A stretch of 64,000 bases of DNA from Alphaproteobacteria bacterium (GTDB lineage Bacteria > Pseudomonadota > Alphaproteobacteria > JAUHZC01). Both the position numbers and the translations under genes were made by a program. The notes below the pieces were generated by a model that was given only the letters and a program-made list of their open reading frames with translations, did not search any database and had not been told where the DNA came from. Position 1 is the first letter of the stretch. Each line of letters opens with the position of its first letter. Positions 17,537 to 27,209 of this stretch are shown here, piece after piece. The DNA is taken from NCBI GenBank assembly GCA_023898725.1, contig CP060236.1:434001-498000 (forward strand), written 5' to 3'.

Positions 17537-17903
17537 GCGGGTGTCTGTAAGCCGGGTTCTGTCATACGTGCGTACGCACGCGAGGCAACGATTCATCTAC
17601 GAGACATGTTGCCATGCCCCTCTAGCAACCTACCCGCTTTTCATCAGTCGGAAATACTGGCCACTTTCGTGGCATAAAAAGCCTATTTGGTCTTGCTCCC
17701 GGTGGGGTTTACCCTGCCTGTCATGTTACCACGACAGCGGTGCGCTCTTACCGCACCATTTCACCCTTACCACATGCGTGGCGGTATATTTTCTGTGGCA
17801 CTTTCCCTGAAGTTTCCCCCGCCGGGTGTTACCCGGCACCGTTTTCCATGGAGCCCGGACTTTCCTCGTATTGCACAATACGCCGTTGCCCGACACCCAC
17901 ACT
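17537..17903 (-). ncRNA. rnpB: RNase P RNA (M1 RNA)
   Basis: Catalytic RNA that matures tRNA 5' ends. Read on the minus strand it has the conserved 5' block GAGGAAAGTCCGGGCTCC, the internal GGTAAGGGTGAAA and GGTAAGAGCGCACC segments, and the 3' block AGATGAATCGTTGCC followed by GACAGAACCCGGCTTAC. The closing P1 helix is visible: GGGTGTC (complement of 17892-17898) pairs with GACACCC (complement of 17539-17545). It has type A layout, about 365 nt. The 5' end is estimated from P1. Confidence 0.96.
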
Positions 17904-18005
17904 ATTGTTAGATATAAGCGCTCCTCTCTGAGGGGTCAAGGGTGCTATGGCTGGTGGTGCGTGAAATATTTTGCTATACAAGAAGAATATCATTTGTTTG
18001 TATCC

Positions 18006-19346
18006 ATGCGTAGTTGGTTTTTTTCATGTGTATTTTTCACTACACAGCTAGCGGCTAACTTAACGGTTGTTAGTTATGCGCCGATAGTTGAAAAAGTAGC
18101 ACCAGCAGTTGTCAACATCTATACAACGCGCGTGGTTGAAAAAACCACCGGTCTTTTTTCTGGATTTTTTGGGGAAGTTTTTGGTCCGCAACAACGGGTA
18201 CGTGGTATTCAGCGCTCATTAGGGTCTGGTGTGATTGTGCGCTCGAATGGCACGATTATCACGAATGCCCATGTGGTCAAAAATGCGGGCTCTATCATGG
18301 TTGTTTTTGAAGATGGTACAGAACAAGAGGCTGATTTGGTTGTGTCCGATGAGCGCTTTGATCTTGCGGCACTCAAGCTGAAACTATCAACAAAGAAACT
18401 TTATCCGTATCTTGAAATTGCCCCCGTTGATACTTTGCGTGTGGGAGATGGTGTTTTGGCTGTGGGGAATCCCCGCGGTCTCAATCACACAGTGACAGCA
18501 GGCATTGTTTCTGCCCTTGGTCGTACGGAAGTGCGCCCCAATGACTTTCGCAATCTTATTCAAGCGGACTTATCCTTGGCACAAGGAAGCTCTGGCGGAG
18601 CCCTTATTACGCTTGAGGGAAAGCTTGCCGGTATTAATACAGCTATCCTTGCCGATGGTATTGCGGCCCCTGCTGGTTTTGCGATACCGGCGGAACTCAT
18701 CGTGCACATCTTGCGCGCTGTGGATCATGATGGGAAAATTACATACCCGTTTGATGGTATTTCAGGTCAACCAGTGACCACAGAAATGCAAAAAGCCATG
18801 GGGCTTCCCACACGGATGGGGGCGTTAGTAAAAGCAGTCTACAAAGGATCTCCCGCAGAAAAGGCGGGAATTCGCCGTGGGGATATCCTTATGCACATTG
18901 ATGGTCACGCGCTGAAAACGCCTGCGTCCCATCAGTTTTGTCTTTTCCGCAATCATGCGCGCGCAACACTTGCTTACGGATATATCCGCGATAACAAAAC
19001 ATATACCACAAAAGTAACACTTACATCAGCTCCCGAGTCATCTCAGAAGCCTTATACAATAACTGATGACCCTCTTCTTGAGGGGGCCACAGTTGAAGAA
19101 CTATCCCCAGCTCTTAACTTTTCCCAAGATCGTGATATCATGGTTCAAGGTGTTGCTATTATTGCTATTGCGCCTCACAGCCACGCTCACCGTGTAGGCT
19201 TTCGCGTGCATGATGTCCTTCTAACGATCAACGGTAAATCAGTTACGGGGATTAGCCAGTTAAAAAAAAGCCTTGCACAAAAAGTAACTGATCTTCGTAT
19301 CCAGCGTGGCGAAAATATGATTCGTCTCGCCGCAGGAGGGGAATAG
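18006..19346 (+). CDS. HtrA/DegP-type periplasmic serine protease with PDZ domains
   Basis: Envelope quality-control protease and chaperone. 446 aa from ATG 18006 with an N-terminal signal-like segment (SWFFSCVFFTTQLAA). The catalytic triad is H89 (TNAHVV), D119 (FDLAAL) and S196 in GSSGGAL, where most family members have GNSGG. Two PDZ-like regions follow: the first around MGALVKAVYKGSPAEKAGI, the second near VGFRVHDVLLTINGKSV. An earlier in-frame start at 17826 is rejected because it lies inside rnpB. It is followed four bases later by trkA behind AGGAGGGG, so the two are likely co-transcribed. Confidence 0.9.
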   Translation: MRSWFFSCVFFTTQLAANLTVVSYAPIVEKVAPAVVNIYTTRVVEKTTGLFSGFFGEVFGPQQRVRGIQRSLGSGVIVRSNGTIITNAHVVKNAGSIMVVFEDGTEQEADLVVSDERFDLAALKLKLSTKKLYPYLEIAPVDTLRVGDGVLAVGNPRGLNHTVTAGIVSALGRTEVRPNDFRNLIQADLSLAQGSSGGALITLEGKLAGINTAILADGIAAPAGFAIPAELIVHILRAVDHDGKITYPFDGISGQPVTTEMQKAMGLPTRMGALVKAVYKGSPAEKAGIRRGDILMHIDGHALKTPASHQFCLFRNHARATLAYGYIRDNKTYTTKVTLTSAPESSQKPYTITDDPLLEGATVEELSPALNFSQDRDIMVQGVAIIAIAPHSHAHRVGFRVHDVLLTINGKSVTGISQLKKSLAQKVTDLRIQRGENMIRLAAGGE

Positions 19347-19349
19347 TCT

Positions 19350-20717
19350 ATGTCTCTTATCATTTGCGGTGCTGGCCGCGTAGGATATTACTTGACGCGC
19401 TATCTCTCCAAGGCTGGTTATGCTGTAACGGTTATTGACAGTGATCCAGATATAATCCGTGATATTTCTGAGGAATTGGATGTTCAGGCGGTATGTGGGC
19501 GTGCATCACACCCCAGTGTATTGGTGCGTGCTGGTGCAGAATCTGCTGATGTTATTTTGGCCCTAACACAGATTGATGAAATGAACATGGCTATTTGTGA
19601 GGTTGTTCATGCTTTGTTCCCCCCCAAAAAGAAAGTTGCACGGATTCGTAATCATGCCTATTTAATGCCTCGATGGTCGCATCTTTTTGATGCAGGAAAC
19701 CTCTCGATTGATCATGTTATTTCCCCTGAATTAGAGGTCGCAGAGTCCATTAACGAAAGTTTACGTATCCCGGGCTCATTTTCTGCACAAAAAATGGCTT
19801 CAGGACAAGTCTACATTATTGGTGCCCGGTGTCGGGCAAATTCTCCCATTGTGAACACGCCTCTTTCACATATTATTCATTTGTTTCCGCAACTTGACGC
19901 CACTGTTCTTGGTATTTTACGTAAAGGTCAGGCACACATTCCTAAGAGTGACGATGTTATTCTTGAGGATGACGATATATATGTTTGCATTCCCGCCAGC
20001 CAAACAAGCCTTTTGATGCGTGCATTTGGTCTTGAGAACCAAGACTCTCAGCGCCTTATTATTTTGGGTGGGGGGCAGATTGGTTATAATTTAGCCCGTA
20101 TTGTGGAAAAAGATTCCAACTTTGTTGATGTGCGAATCATCGAGAGAGATATGGTTCGCGCACAGTATGTTTCTGAAGAGCTTTCCGATGCTACGGTTAT
20201 TTGTGGCGATGCTCTGGATGCAGAGATAATAGAAGAGGCTGGAACATCCCAGGCTGATCTTGTTGTTGCGCTTACCCAAGATGATCGTGTCAATGCGCTG
20301 GCGGGGCTGTTGGCAAAAAACCACGGCGCACACAAAGTGTTGTCGCTCATCAATAACGAAGCCTATGCTCCCCTTGTGCCCCGTCTTGGCATTGATGGTG
20401 TCATCAATCCTCGGGCTGTAACGCTTTCGCGGGTTATGGAGGCCTTGAAAGGAGAGGCCATCAACCAAGTCTATTCCTTGAATGAAAACTTAGGGGAAGT
20501 TTTGGAGGTGCGTATTGCTGAATCAACAGCACTTATAGGCCAATCTGTGGGTGATATTCATCGTGGGTATGGGGTAAGAATAGGGTGTCTTTTGCGTGCT
20601 GAGGGGTTCGTTTATCCATCAGATGCTACGATACTGCGTTCCGGAGACAGAGTTATTATGCTTGTTCCCCTTTCATTGCGTCAAAAAATCCATGTGGCAC
20701 TAGGGATGACCTTATAA
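19350..20717 (+). CDS. trkA: Trk system potassium uptake regulatory protein TrkA
   Basis: Cytoplasmic NAD-binding gating subunit of the Trk potassium channel. 455 aa with the family's two RCK units: the first Rossmann motif is GAGRVGYYLTRYLSKAG at residues 6-22, the second LGGGQIGYNLARI around 230-242. RCK-C domains follow each. The start is strongly supported by AGGAGGGG at 19334-19341. The membrane partner TrkH/TrkG is not in the window. Confidence 0.95.
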   Translation: MSLIICGAGRVGYYLTRYLSKAGYAVTVIDSDPDIIRDISEELDVQAVCGRASHPSVLVRAGAESADVILALTQIDEMNMAICEVVHALFPPKKKVARIRNHAYLMPRWSHLFDAGNLSIDHVISPELEVAESINESLRIPGSFSAQKMASGQVYIIGARCRANSPIVNTPLSHIIHLFPQLDATVLGILRKGQAHIPKSDDVILEDDDIYVCIPASQTSLLMRAFGLENQDSQRLIILGGGQIGYNLARIVEKDSNFVDVRIIERDMVRAQYVSEELSDATVICGDALDAEIIEEAGTSQADLVVALTQDDRVNALAGLLAKNHGAHKVLSLINNEAYAPLVPRLGIDGVINPRAVTLSRVMEALKGEAINQVYSLNENLGEVLEVRIAESTALIGQSVGDIHRGYGVRIGCLLRAEGFVYPSDATILRSGDRVIMLVPLSLRQKIHVALGMTL

Positions 20718-20802
20718 ATAGCCTGAGAAGGTCTTGAACGCATGTTGCGAGAATAGAAGATCTCGTGTATGTAAAGCTATTGTCTTATACAAAGAAAGAT
20801 TG

Positions 20803-22164
20803 ATGATGAAACGATTCTACACTCTTGCAAGAATGGTGATTCTTGGGTTCTTCGCCAGCAACCTCCTTAATGCAACCCCTATCGATCAAACGAACCGCAC
20901 TGATGTTGCTAAGGCTATGTATGCTGTAGCAAAAGAACTAAACAGTGCTCCGCAACAATCGCTTCCCGATCCCTATACGGGACAGAAAAATGCTTTTAAT
21001 CCAGGAGTCTCTCGATCGATGAAGGTGGACGGACTGGACTTTTTTGAGATGCACACGCTACATTTGACGAGCTACCATCTGCCACCAAGCGCGATGGTTC
21101 CCAAGGTGTGGCTTAGTCTTAAGACGCAGGAGTTTTTTAAGGCTCCCACGCATGTTCCTGTGATTATGGTAACACCAACAAAGTACGACACCTCAGGTTC
21201 TACGCACTATCCTCTGGCTGTATTGAGTCATGGCAGTGGTGGAAGTCTACACCTGCAACTATGGTATGCGCAGATCTTGGCACAGCGTGGGTATGTTGTT
21301 GCTGTGATTGATCACTTTGCCGCTAAGGGGCGTCAATGCAACCCCATGGACATTAAAACGTTTCACATTGAATCAAATGCCATGGATATCGTGCGGGTTG
21401 TTGATTACATGAAAAAACAACCCTATATTGATGAGAAGAATGTTTTTGTTATAGGGTGGTCTTTAGGGGGAATGGCTGTTGAAATGAGCGCACGTGCCTC
21501 TTTCGTTAATGCTGTTGCGCCTCACGTGTCATACAATGCGGCAATCTGTTTTTATCCACAAATTGTTGTCCAAGAAATGCTTCCCATCCATAAAAGCAAG
21601 CTCTTTTTCATTCTTGCTGGCGCTGATGACTATACGCCGGCGCACAATATTTATAACTATGTGGCGCGTATGAAAAAACTTCCTGGCCAAAAGCATCACC
21701 ACGTTCGTGTGGTCGAGGCAAAGGGTGCCCATCATAGTTTTGACCGCATTAATTTCACCCCATTTTGGAGTTATTGGTCCCAGGTCTTATACAACTGGTC
21801 CGCATACCAGGGATTGGGACGAGGACTTATTAATCCGCTGGGTCGCTTTATTGCTGATAAGGTGTTTGGTGATTATGCTTACTATAAGCTACAAACATTC
21901 AAGCATGGTCAAATTTTGATCGATACACAAAACCCTCTGCGTGGATTCGCACCCCTTGATGCTGTGCATAAAAATGATATGGAGGCAGAGATCTCTCATG
22001 ACTTCAAACCATGGGATGAATTTATGACCTATTTTCAAGCTCACGTCAGTCATGGCGCCAGTCTACAACCGGACCCACAGGCGCAAAAGTGGGCCTTGGA
22101 TCAGCTCCTTGGGTATTTGGATAAACACATGGTTGCATCAGAAGGGGAGCAATGCCCACACTAA
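20803..22164 (+). CDS. Secreted alpha/beta hydrolase, dienelactone hydrolase/PAF-acetylhydrolase-like
   Basis: 453 aa with a signal peptide (MMKRFYTLARMVILGFFASNLLNA). The nucleophile elbow is GWSLGG with Ser near residue 220. The likely acid is in AGADDYTP, about residue 290, and the His in KGAHHSFDR, about residue 315. LSHGSGGSLH near 142 probably forms the oxyanion hole. A lipase, esterase or acetylhydrolase role is possible; the substrate cannot be read from sequence. Its 3' end overlaps the start of the next gene by 13 bases. A secreted esterase may act on host or envelope lipids, but this is conjecture. Confidence 0.8.
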   Translation: MMKRFYTLARMVILGFFASNLLNATPIDQTNRTDVAKAMYAVAKELNSAPQQSLPDPYTGQKNAFNPGVSRSMKVDGLDFFEMHTLHLTSYHLPPSAMVPKVWLSLKTQEFFKAPTHVPVIMVTPTKYDTSGSTHYPLAVLSHGSGGSLHLQLWYAQILAQRGYVVAVIDHFAAKGRQCNPMDIKTFHIESNAMDIVRVVDYMKKQPYIDEKNVFVIGWSLGGMAVEMSARASFVNAVAPHVSYNAAICFYPQIVVQEMLPIHKSKLFFILAGADDYTPAHNIYNYVARMKKLPGQKHHHVRVVEAKGAHHSFDRINFTPFWSYWSQVLYNWSAYQGLGRGLINPLGRFIADKVFGDYAYYKLQTFKHGQILIDTQNPLRGFAPLDAVHKNDMEAEISHDFKPWDEFMTYFQAHVSHGASLQPDPQAQKWALDQLLGYLDKHMVASEGEQCPH

Positions 22165-22484
22165 CACTCACAGACCGTGCTGCTGCTGAAATTCAAAAAT
22201 CCTTGACCCATGAGCCTACTGGATCATTTCTACGCTTGGAGGTGTTGGGTGGGGGTTGTTCTGGATTTCAGTACCGTTTTCGTTTTGATACCCTCGTACA
22301 AGGGGACGATAGGTGTTTTGCGAATGATTCTTTTGGGGTTGCTCTTCATGTAGATCCCTCTTCTTTTACACTTCTCCAGGGTTCAACTGTTGATTATAAA
22401 GAAGATCTCATGGGGGCCGCATATGTTGTGATTAACCCCAACGCTGAAGTATCATGTGGGTGTGGAAACTCTTTTTCGCTTTAG
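22152..22484 (+). CDS. A-type iron-sulfur carrier/insertion protein (ErpA/IscA family)
   Basis: 110-aa HesB-like scaffold that delivers Fe-S clusters. The three conserved cysteines are present: C36 in GGGCSGFQ, and C102 and C104 in the C-terminal CGCG. Size is typical. The start overlaps the end of the hydrolase gene and the stop is close to the ABC1 kinase gene, suggesting one transcript. I cannot separate erpA from iscA by eye; the absence of isc neighbours favours ErpA. Confidence 0.93.
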   Translation: MPTLTLTDRAAAEIQKSLTHEPTGSFLRLEVLGGGCSGFQYRFRFDTLVQGDDRCFANDSFGVALHVDPSSFTLLQGSTVDYKEDLMGAAYVVINPNAEVSCGCGNSFSL

Positions 22485-22500
22485 CAACAAGAGGATAAAA

Positions 22501-23835
22501 ATGTCTGATAAGACGATAACAGGGAAATGGAATCGTCTTGGAACGTTGGGGCCTTCTTTGGGAAATTTGGCCATGCGCGCCTTCTTAGAAAACTACCTAG
22601 GAATCCCCGCAAACCACATACACCATGCAGAAGCCATTAAAAAAGCTCTAGGGTCTCTCAAGGGTCCGATTATGAAAATTGCACAAATGCTAGCTTCTAT
22701 TCCAGGAGCTGTTCCTGATGAATACAGAGATAGTTTTAGGGAGTTACAAACCAATGCTCCGGCGATGAGTGCCTATTTTGCCTTGCGCCGCATGACGGCA
22801 GAACTTGGGCGCTCGCCGCATGATATGTTTCAGTCATTTTCTTCTGAGCCTTTTGCGGCTGCCTCCCTCGGTCAAGTGCACCATGCCAAACATTGTGATG
22901 GCACAGACCTTGTGTGTAAAATCCAATATCCTGACATGCACAATACGGTTTGCGCAGATATCGCCCACGTCCACCGCTTTCTCAGCGTATATCAAGGACA
23001 AACGCCGGCTCTTGATGTACAAAACGTGGTCAGTGAGCTTGAACAGCGCCTTTACGAAGAACTTGATTATGATCTTGAAGCAAAAAATACGAATCTTTTC
23101 GCGCGTATTTTTGCAGCTATGTTGGGTGGTGGTATGCATGTGCGTGTGCCCCGGGTGTATGCTGAATATTCAACCAAAAAACTTTTGACGATGATGCGCT
23201 GTTCCGGAACGCCTGTGTACGCAGTTATGGACCAATCTCAGGAGTGGCGTAACGTCTGTGCACAAACATTGTTTCGGGCGTGGTATATTCCTTTTTATAC
23301 CTGTGGTGTCATTCATGGCGATCCCCATACAGGCAACTACAGTGTTGATCTTTCTACAGACACGCTCAATATCTATGATTTTGGCTGTGTGAGGCGATTT
23401 ACGCCGCGCTTTGTGATGGGTGTGATTCGTCTGTACCGTGCGTTGCTGAATGACGACAAGGCCGCGTGTGCTGAGGCATATGAGCAATGGGGATTTAAGG
23501 GCCTATCACCCGCAGTGATTGAAACACTTAATTTGTGGTCGCGATATGTGTATGCACCGCTTCTTGATGATCGTGTGCGTCCTATTGACGAAGAATACAC
23601 AAGTACGAAAGGACGGACATTGGCAGCAGCTGTTTTTCAGGAATTGCGGGCACAAGGAGGTGTTTCTCCCCCGCATGAATTTGTTTTTCTCGATCGTGCA
23701 ACTGTTGGAATGGGTGGTGTTTTTATGACACTGAGAGCCTCTCTTAATTGGCATCAGGAATTTGAAACCCTGATTGCTGGGTTGGATGAAAATATAATAC
23801 AAGCAAATCAAGAAAAATTCGGAGTTTGGTCATGA
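22501..23835 (+). CDS. ABC1/UbiB-family atypical kinase-like protein
   Basis: 444 aa. Members of this family support ubiquinone synthesis or lipid homeostasis. The A-rich loop FAAASLGQV is at residues 118-126 and the ATP-site lysine is in VCKIQYP near 140. The catalytic/metal region is HGDPHTGNYSV, followed by IYDFGCVRRF. The usual KxGQ motif is KIAQ at 59-62, as in a group of alphaproteobacterial homologues I recall with KVAQ. The start ATG 22501 has AGAGG ten bases upstream. The stop overlaps lolA (ATGA). Its neighbours are an Fe-S carrier and a lipoprotein chaperone, so a direct ubi operon is not indicated. Confidence 0.88.
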   Translation: MSDKTITGKWNRLGTLGPSLGNLAMRAFLENYLGIPANHIHHAEAIKKALGSLKGPIMKIAQMLASIPGAVPDEYRDSFRELQTNAPAMSAYFALRRMTAELGRSPHDMFQSFSSEPFAAASLGQVHHAKHCDGTDLVCKIQYPDMHNTVCADIAHVHRFLSVYQGQTPALDVQNVVSELEQRLYEELDYDLEAKNTNLFARIFAAMLGGGMHVRVPRVYAEYSTKKLLTMMRCSGTPVYAVMDQSQEWRNVCAQTLFRAWYIPFYTCGVIHGDPHTGNYSVDLSTDTLNIYDFGCVRRFTPRFVMGVIRLYRALLNDDKAACAEAYEQWGFKGLSPAVIETLNLWSRYVYAPLLDDRVRPIDEEYTSTKGRTLAAAVFQELRAQGGVSPPHEFVFLDRATVGMGGVFMTLRASLNWHQEFETLIAGLDENIIQANQEKFGVWS

Positions 23836-24449
23836 TGAAGAGTGTTCTTTTTCTTATCTTCACTCTTGTTTTTTCGCCCTCCAAAACAAAGGCAGCCAAA
23901 GATGTTTCCGCACAGAAATGGGTAGAAAAAGCCGAACAGTATTTAAACACACACAAGCAGTGGCAAGCATCGTTTCGCCAAGAAAAAACCGGAGAACTTC
24001 CGAAAACAGGCATAATATGGGTAACACGTCCAGGGTTGCTGCGTATTGATTACCAATCGCCTGAAATTGAGCACCTTTATATCAATAATAAGTGGGTAAC
24101 ACACGTCAACCCCCGCTTTCAGGAGCTCTCAAACATTCCGATTGATGCGACGCCTGCGGCTTTCTTTCTTAGCAAACACATCAGTCTTTCGGCAAATGTA
24201 AGGGTCACAGGAACATCATGCGAAGGAAACGAGGTTGTTTTGCGTGTTGTGGAAAAAGAAGATCCAAACAAGGGGATGGTTTTGTTGATTTTTACTCAAG
24301 CGCCGTTTGCGATGAAGGGCTGGGTTATTATCGATGCGGGAAAAAATGTGACACGCATTACTCTGACCACACCCGTGGTAAGGCATGATAAAAAACACGC
24401 CTGGTTTATAGAGGAAACATCTTCTGCCCGGGTGAAGCTACGAGATTAA
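23832..24449 (+). CDS. lolA: Outer-membrane lipoprotein carrier protein LolA family
   Basis: Periplasmic chaperone that carries lipoproteins from LolCDE to the outer membrane. About 205 aa with signal peptide (MMKSVLFLIFTLVFSP). The conserved blocks are QASFRQEKTGELPKTG, VTRPGLLRIDYQSP and a hydrophobic cavity region after it (TPAAFFLSKH). It overlaps the ABC1 kinase stop by four bases. It converges with a minus-strand MFS gene 11 bases away. Confidence 0.87.
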   Translation: MMKSVLFLIFTLVFSPSKTKAAKDVSAQKWVEKAEQYLNTHKQWQASFRQEKTGELPKTGIIWVTRPGLLRIDYQSPEIEHLYINNKWVTHVNPRFQELSNIPIDATPAAFFLSKHISLSANVRVTGTSCEGNEVVLRVVEKEDPNKGMVLLIFTQAPFAMKGWVIIDAGKNVTRITLTTPVVRHDKKHAWFIEETSSARVKLRD

Positions 24450-24460
24450 CGAGTGGTTAC

Positions 24461-25768
24461 TTAGGGAGATGTGTGTGGTTTTCGTTTGTTTGGGTGTGTT
24501 TCAATCATAAAAAACGTAAGCACAATTGCACAACACGTACAAACCCACGCAGGCAAAAAAGCCAAGATATAGGCGGTCCTATCAGGACTTTGGCCACTGC
24601 TAAAAACCCCCAATAACCATCCAACAAAAGGCTGGAAGAGAACACCACTTAACACAACAATGGTATTGGTAAATCCACTGCATAAGCCACTTATTTTTCG
24701 TGGCATGGTATTTGCAATCCCAACAAAAGCGATGACTTCTCCACCAAAGCTCACACCAAAAAGAAGGCATAAGCTAGCAACCACAAGTGTGGGAAACCAG
24801 GGAGAAAAAATCAAAAGACCAAACATAAGACTGAATAAAAGTGCACTGGTGCGCATCGCATGGCGGTGTGACTGGACATAATCGGCGTAAATAGCAAACA
24901 AAGGCCCTCCAATCATTAACCCTAAAAACGTCAGGGAATTCAACGAGGATGCGTCTTTTTCAGAAATTCCCAATGTTGCTTTGAAAAATGAAATTCCCCA
25001 GAGGTCCGTGAATGCCGCCAGGGGTGTGTACATACAAAACCCGAACAACGCCATGATCCATGACTGTGGCTGTTGTATAATTTTTCCAAGACTGTCTCTG
25101 ATAGTTTCATTCGCAGGAATCAAGGGCGCACCCTCGGCGCTTTCACGAACATGTGTGCTTTTACCAGGGTGATGATTGCGGATTCCCATCCAGATTGTAA
25201 GTGCAATAAATACACCCATAAGGCCAAGGGCCCATTGGATGGCACGCCACGTGTGCAGGGCATTTAAGGCGGCAAAAGGGACGTTTCCAATAATCCCACC
25301 AATCATGCCCAAGCTTGTGGTAAGACCTGCGACGAGACCGATCTGTGAATGAGGGAACCACAAAGATGCAATTTTTAGGCATCCTAAAAATCCGCACGAA
25401 GCTCCGACGCCAACGATAAAGCGTCCCCCAAAAGCCATACCGTAAGAGGATGCCGTAGCCATAATCACACATCCGAGGGCGCAAATCAGAGATGCCATCG
25501 TTAATGTGGAGCGTGGCCCCCAACGATCCATGGCAATCCCTGCTGGAATTTGCAGAGCTCCATATGAATAATAATAGGCCCCACTCAAAAGACCAAGCTC
25601 TGTTGTTGAAATGTGAAAACTTGTGATCCAATCATCAGCCAAAACGCTTGAGCTGATCCGCAAGATCATCTGATACAAATAGAAAACAACAGCAAACATC
25701 CAAATAACCCAAGGAATAACCTGTGGGTATTTTTGTGTGATGTGCTTGCGTACCTGTGCAATGGGCAT
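24461..25768 (-). CDS. MFS transporter, copy 1
   Basis: 435 aa, about twelve membrane segments. An MFS-type motif DRWGPR lies after the second segment. It opens with IPWVIWMFAVVFYLYQMILR, nearly the same as in the adjacent paralogue, and the two share blocks along the whole length. Substrate unknown; the general look resembles intracellular-bacterium MFS carriers for small organic solutes, which is only an impression. It follows copy 2 on the same strand with a 27-base gap. Confidence 0.88.
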   Translation of the reverse strand: MPIAQVRKHITQKYPQVIPWVIWMFAVVFYLYQMILRISSSVLADDWITSFHISTTELGLLSGAYYYSYGALQIPAGIAMDRWGPRSTLTMASLICALGCVIMATASSYGMAFGGRFIVGVGASCGFLGCLKIASLWFPHSQIGLVAGLTTSLGMIGGIIGNVPFAALNALHTWRAIQWALGLMGVFIALTIWMGIRNHHPGKSTHVRESAEGAPLIPANETIRDSLGKIIQQPQSWIMALFGFCMYTPLAAFTDLWGISFFKATLGISEKDASSLNSLTFLGLMIGGPLFAIYADYVQSHRHAMRTSALLFSLMFGLLIFSPWFPTLVVASLCLLFGVSFGGEVIAFVGIANTMPRKISGLCSGFTNTIVVLSGVLFQPFVGWLLGVFSSGQSPDRTAYILAFLPAWVCTCCAIVLTFFMIETHPNKRKPHTSP

Positions 25769-25795
25769 ATAGGAACTTTCGTCTGAAACTAAACG

Positions 25796-27160
25796 CTATA
25801 ATTTACTCTTATCAGGATTTTGTGTTTCGGCAATCGTATGATGTCTGGATTCGGCAATTTTCTTTTTCGGGGGAAATGTTTCAATCATAAAAAATGTTAG
25901 CACTACTGAAAGAACAATACATCCAAAAACAGGCAAAAGGGCGATTTGGTAGGTACTACTTGTTGGGGTACTCCCCTCTATTAATGCGGCTAAAATATAC
26001 CCGACAAGCGGTTGGAAAATAATACCACTCAAATTTACGACGGTATTCGTGAACCCACTTGCTAGTCCACTGATGCTTCTGGAAAAAAGACTGACGACAG
26101 CAACGTAACACAAGATTTCTCCACCAAAAAAGAACCCAAAAAGAAAACTTAAAAACCCGACAAGTGTCGAGGGAAGAATAGGTGCAATTAAAATACCACC
26201 AAAAGCAAAGCAGAGGCATACAGCACTGATACGCATTGTTTTTTTATGCGATCGCAAGTGGTTGGATAACATGGCATAGATAGGTCCTGAACACACGATA
26301 CCCAAAAAGGTGAGCGAATTAATAGCAGATGCCTCTGTTTCACTGATGCCGAGGGTTGTTTGAAAATAGGATATACCCCATAAGTCTGTGAAGGCTGCAA
26401 TGGGTACATACATAAGCATCCCACAAATAGCCATTACCCATGCTTGCGGTGTCTTTGCAATGATCATCAAACTGTGTACCAGAGACGTGTTCTTCTTTTT
26501 AGTTGGTGTTGCTCGCGCAGGTGCTGTGCGAGTACGCAGTTTCGTAATAAGATCATGTTTGTTGGGTGAACGAATACCAACCCATACAAGTCCTGCAATA
26601 CCGATGCCGACCCACACAAAATACATCTGAATATCTTGCCAATGCATGTGTTGATTGAGCAACGCTAAGGGAGTGTTTCCAAGAACACCTCCGATCATAC
26701 CAAAACTGAATGAAAGCCCAACAATTAGACCTGTTTGACGCGGGGAAAACCAAAGGGTCGCAATCTTAAGGCACCCCAGGTAACCACATGACGATCCTAC
26801 ACCAACACAAAATCGCCCAATCATGGCAATCGTATACGTAGGCGCAAGTGCCATAATATAGCTGCCAAATGCACACATGAGGGCGGCAAATGTTAACATC
26901 TTGCGCACCCCCCATTTATCCATGAGGCGCCCTGATGAAATCTGCATTCCTCCATAGGCATAGTAGAAAACACCGCTCAGCATTCCAAGCTCATTCATGC
27001 CTATTCCATAGGTTGTAACCCAGTCATCAGCAAAAACACTCGCGCTAATACGCAAGATAACTTGGTACATATAAAATAAAATAGCAAAAACCCAAATGAC
27101 CCAAGGGACAAGACCAGGAAATGCTTTTGAAAACTGTTTATGAAGGTGCTTTGCGGGCAT
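25796..27160 (-). CDS. MFS transporter, copy 2
   Basis: 454 aa, about twelve membrane segments. It opens with LVPWVIWVFAILFYMYQVIL and carries DKWGVRKM where copy 1 has DRWGPR. The shared blocks (LADDW/FADDW, GRFIVGVGASCGFLGCLKIA against GRFCVGVGSSCGYLGCLKIA) show a tandem duplication. It has a longer hydrophilic central loop (TRTAPARATPTKKKN) than its sister. First of the pair to be transcribed, divergent from yebC. Confidence 0.88.
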   Translation of the reverse strand: MPAKHLHKQFSKAFPGLVPWVIWVFAILFYMYQVILRISASVFADDWVTTYGIGMNELGMLSGVFYYAYGGMQISSGRLMDKWGVRKMLTFAALMCAFGSYIMALAPTYTIAMIGRFCVGVGSSCGYLGCLKIATLWFSPRQTGLIVGLSFSFGMIGGVLGNTPLALLNQHMHWQDIQMYFVWVGIGIAGLVWVGIRSPNKHDLITKLRTRTAPARATPTKKKNTSLVHSLMIIAKTPQAWVMAICGMLMYVPIAAFTDLWGISYFQTTLGISETEASAINSLTFLGIVCSGPIYAMLSNHLRSHKKTMRISAVCLCFAFGGILIAPILPSTLVGFLSFLFGFFFGGEILCYVAVVSLFSRSISGLASGFTNTVVNLSGIIFQPLVGYILAALIEGSTPTSSTYQIALLPVFGCIVLSVVLTFFMIETFPPKKKIAESRHHTIAETQNPDKSKL

Positions 27161-27209
27161 AGAATTTTTTTCCTTAGTGTTGTTTTGGTTAAATATTCAC
27201 GGCATACCA

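Noticed and set aside
17490..17931. Several plus-strand reading frames of 60-106 codons
   Set aside because: They lie over the RNase P RNA, whose conserved blocks and P1 helix are clear on the minus strand.
17826..18005. 60-residue N-terminal extension of the HtrA-like protease
   Set aside because: It would be translated from inside rnpB; ATG 18006 gives a normal signal-like N-terminus.
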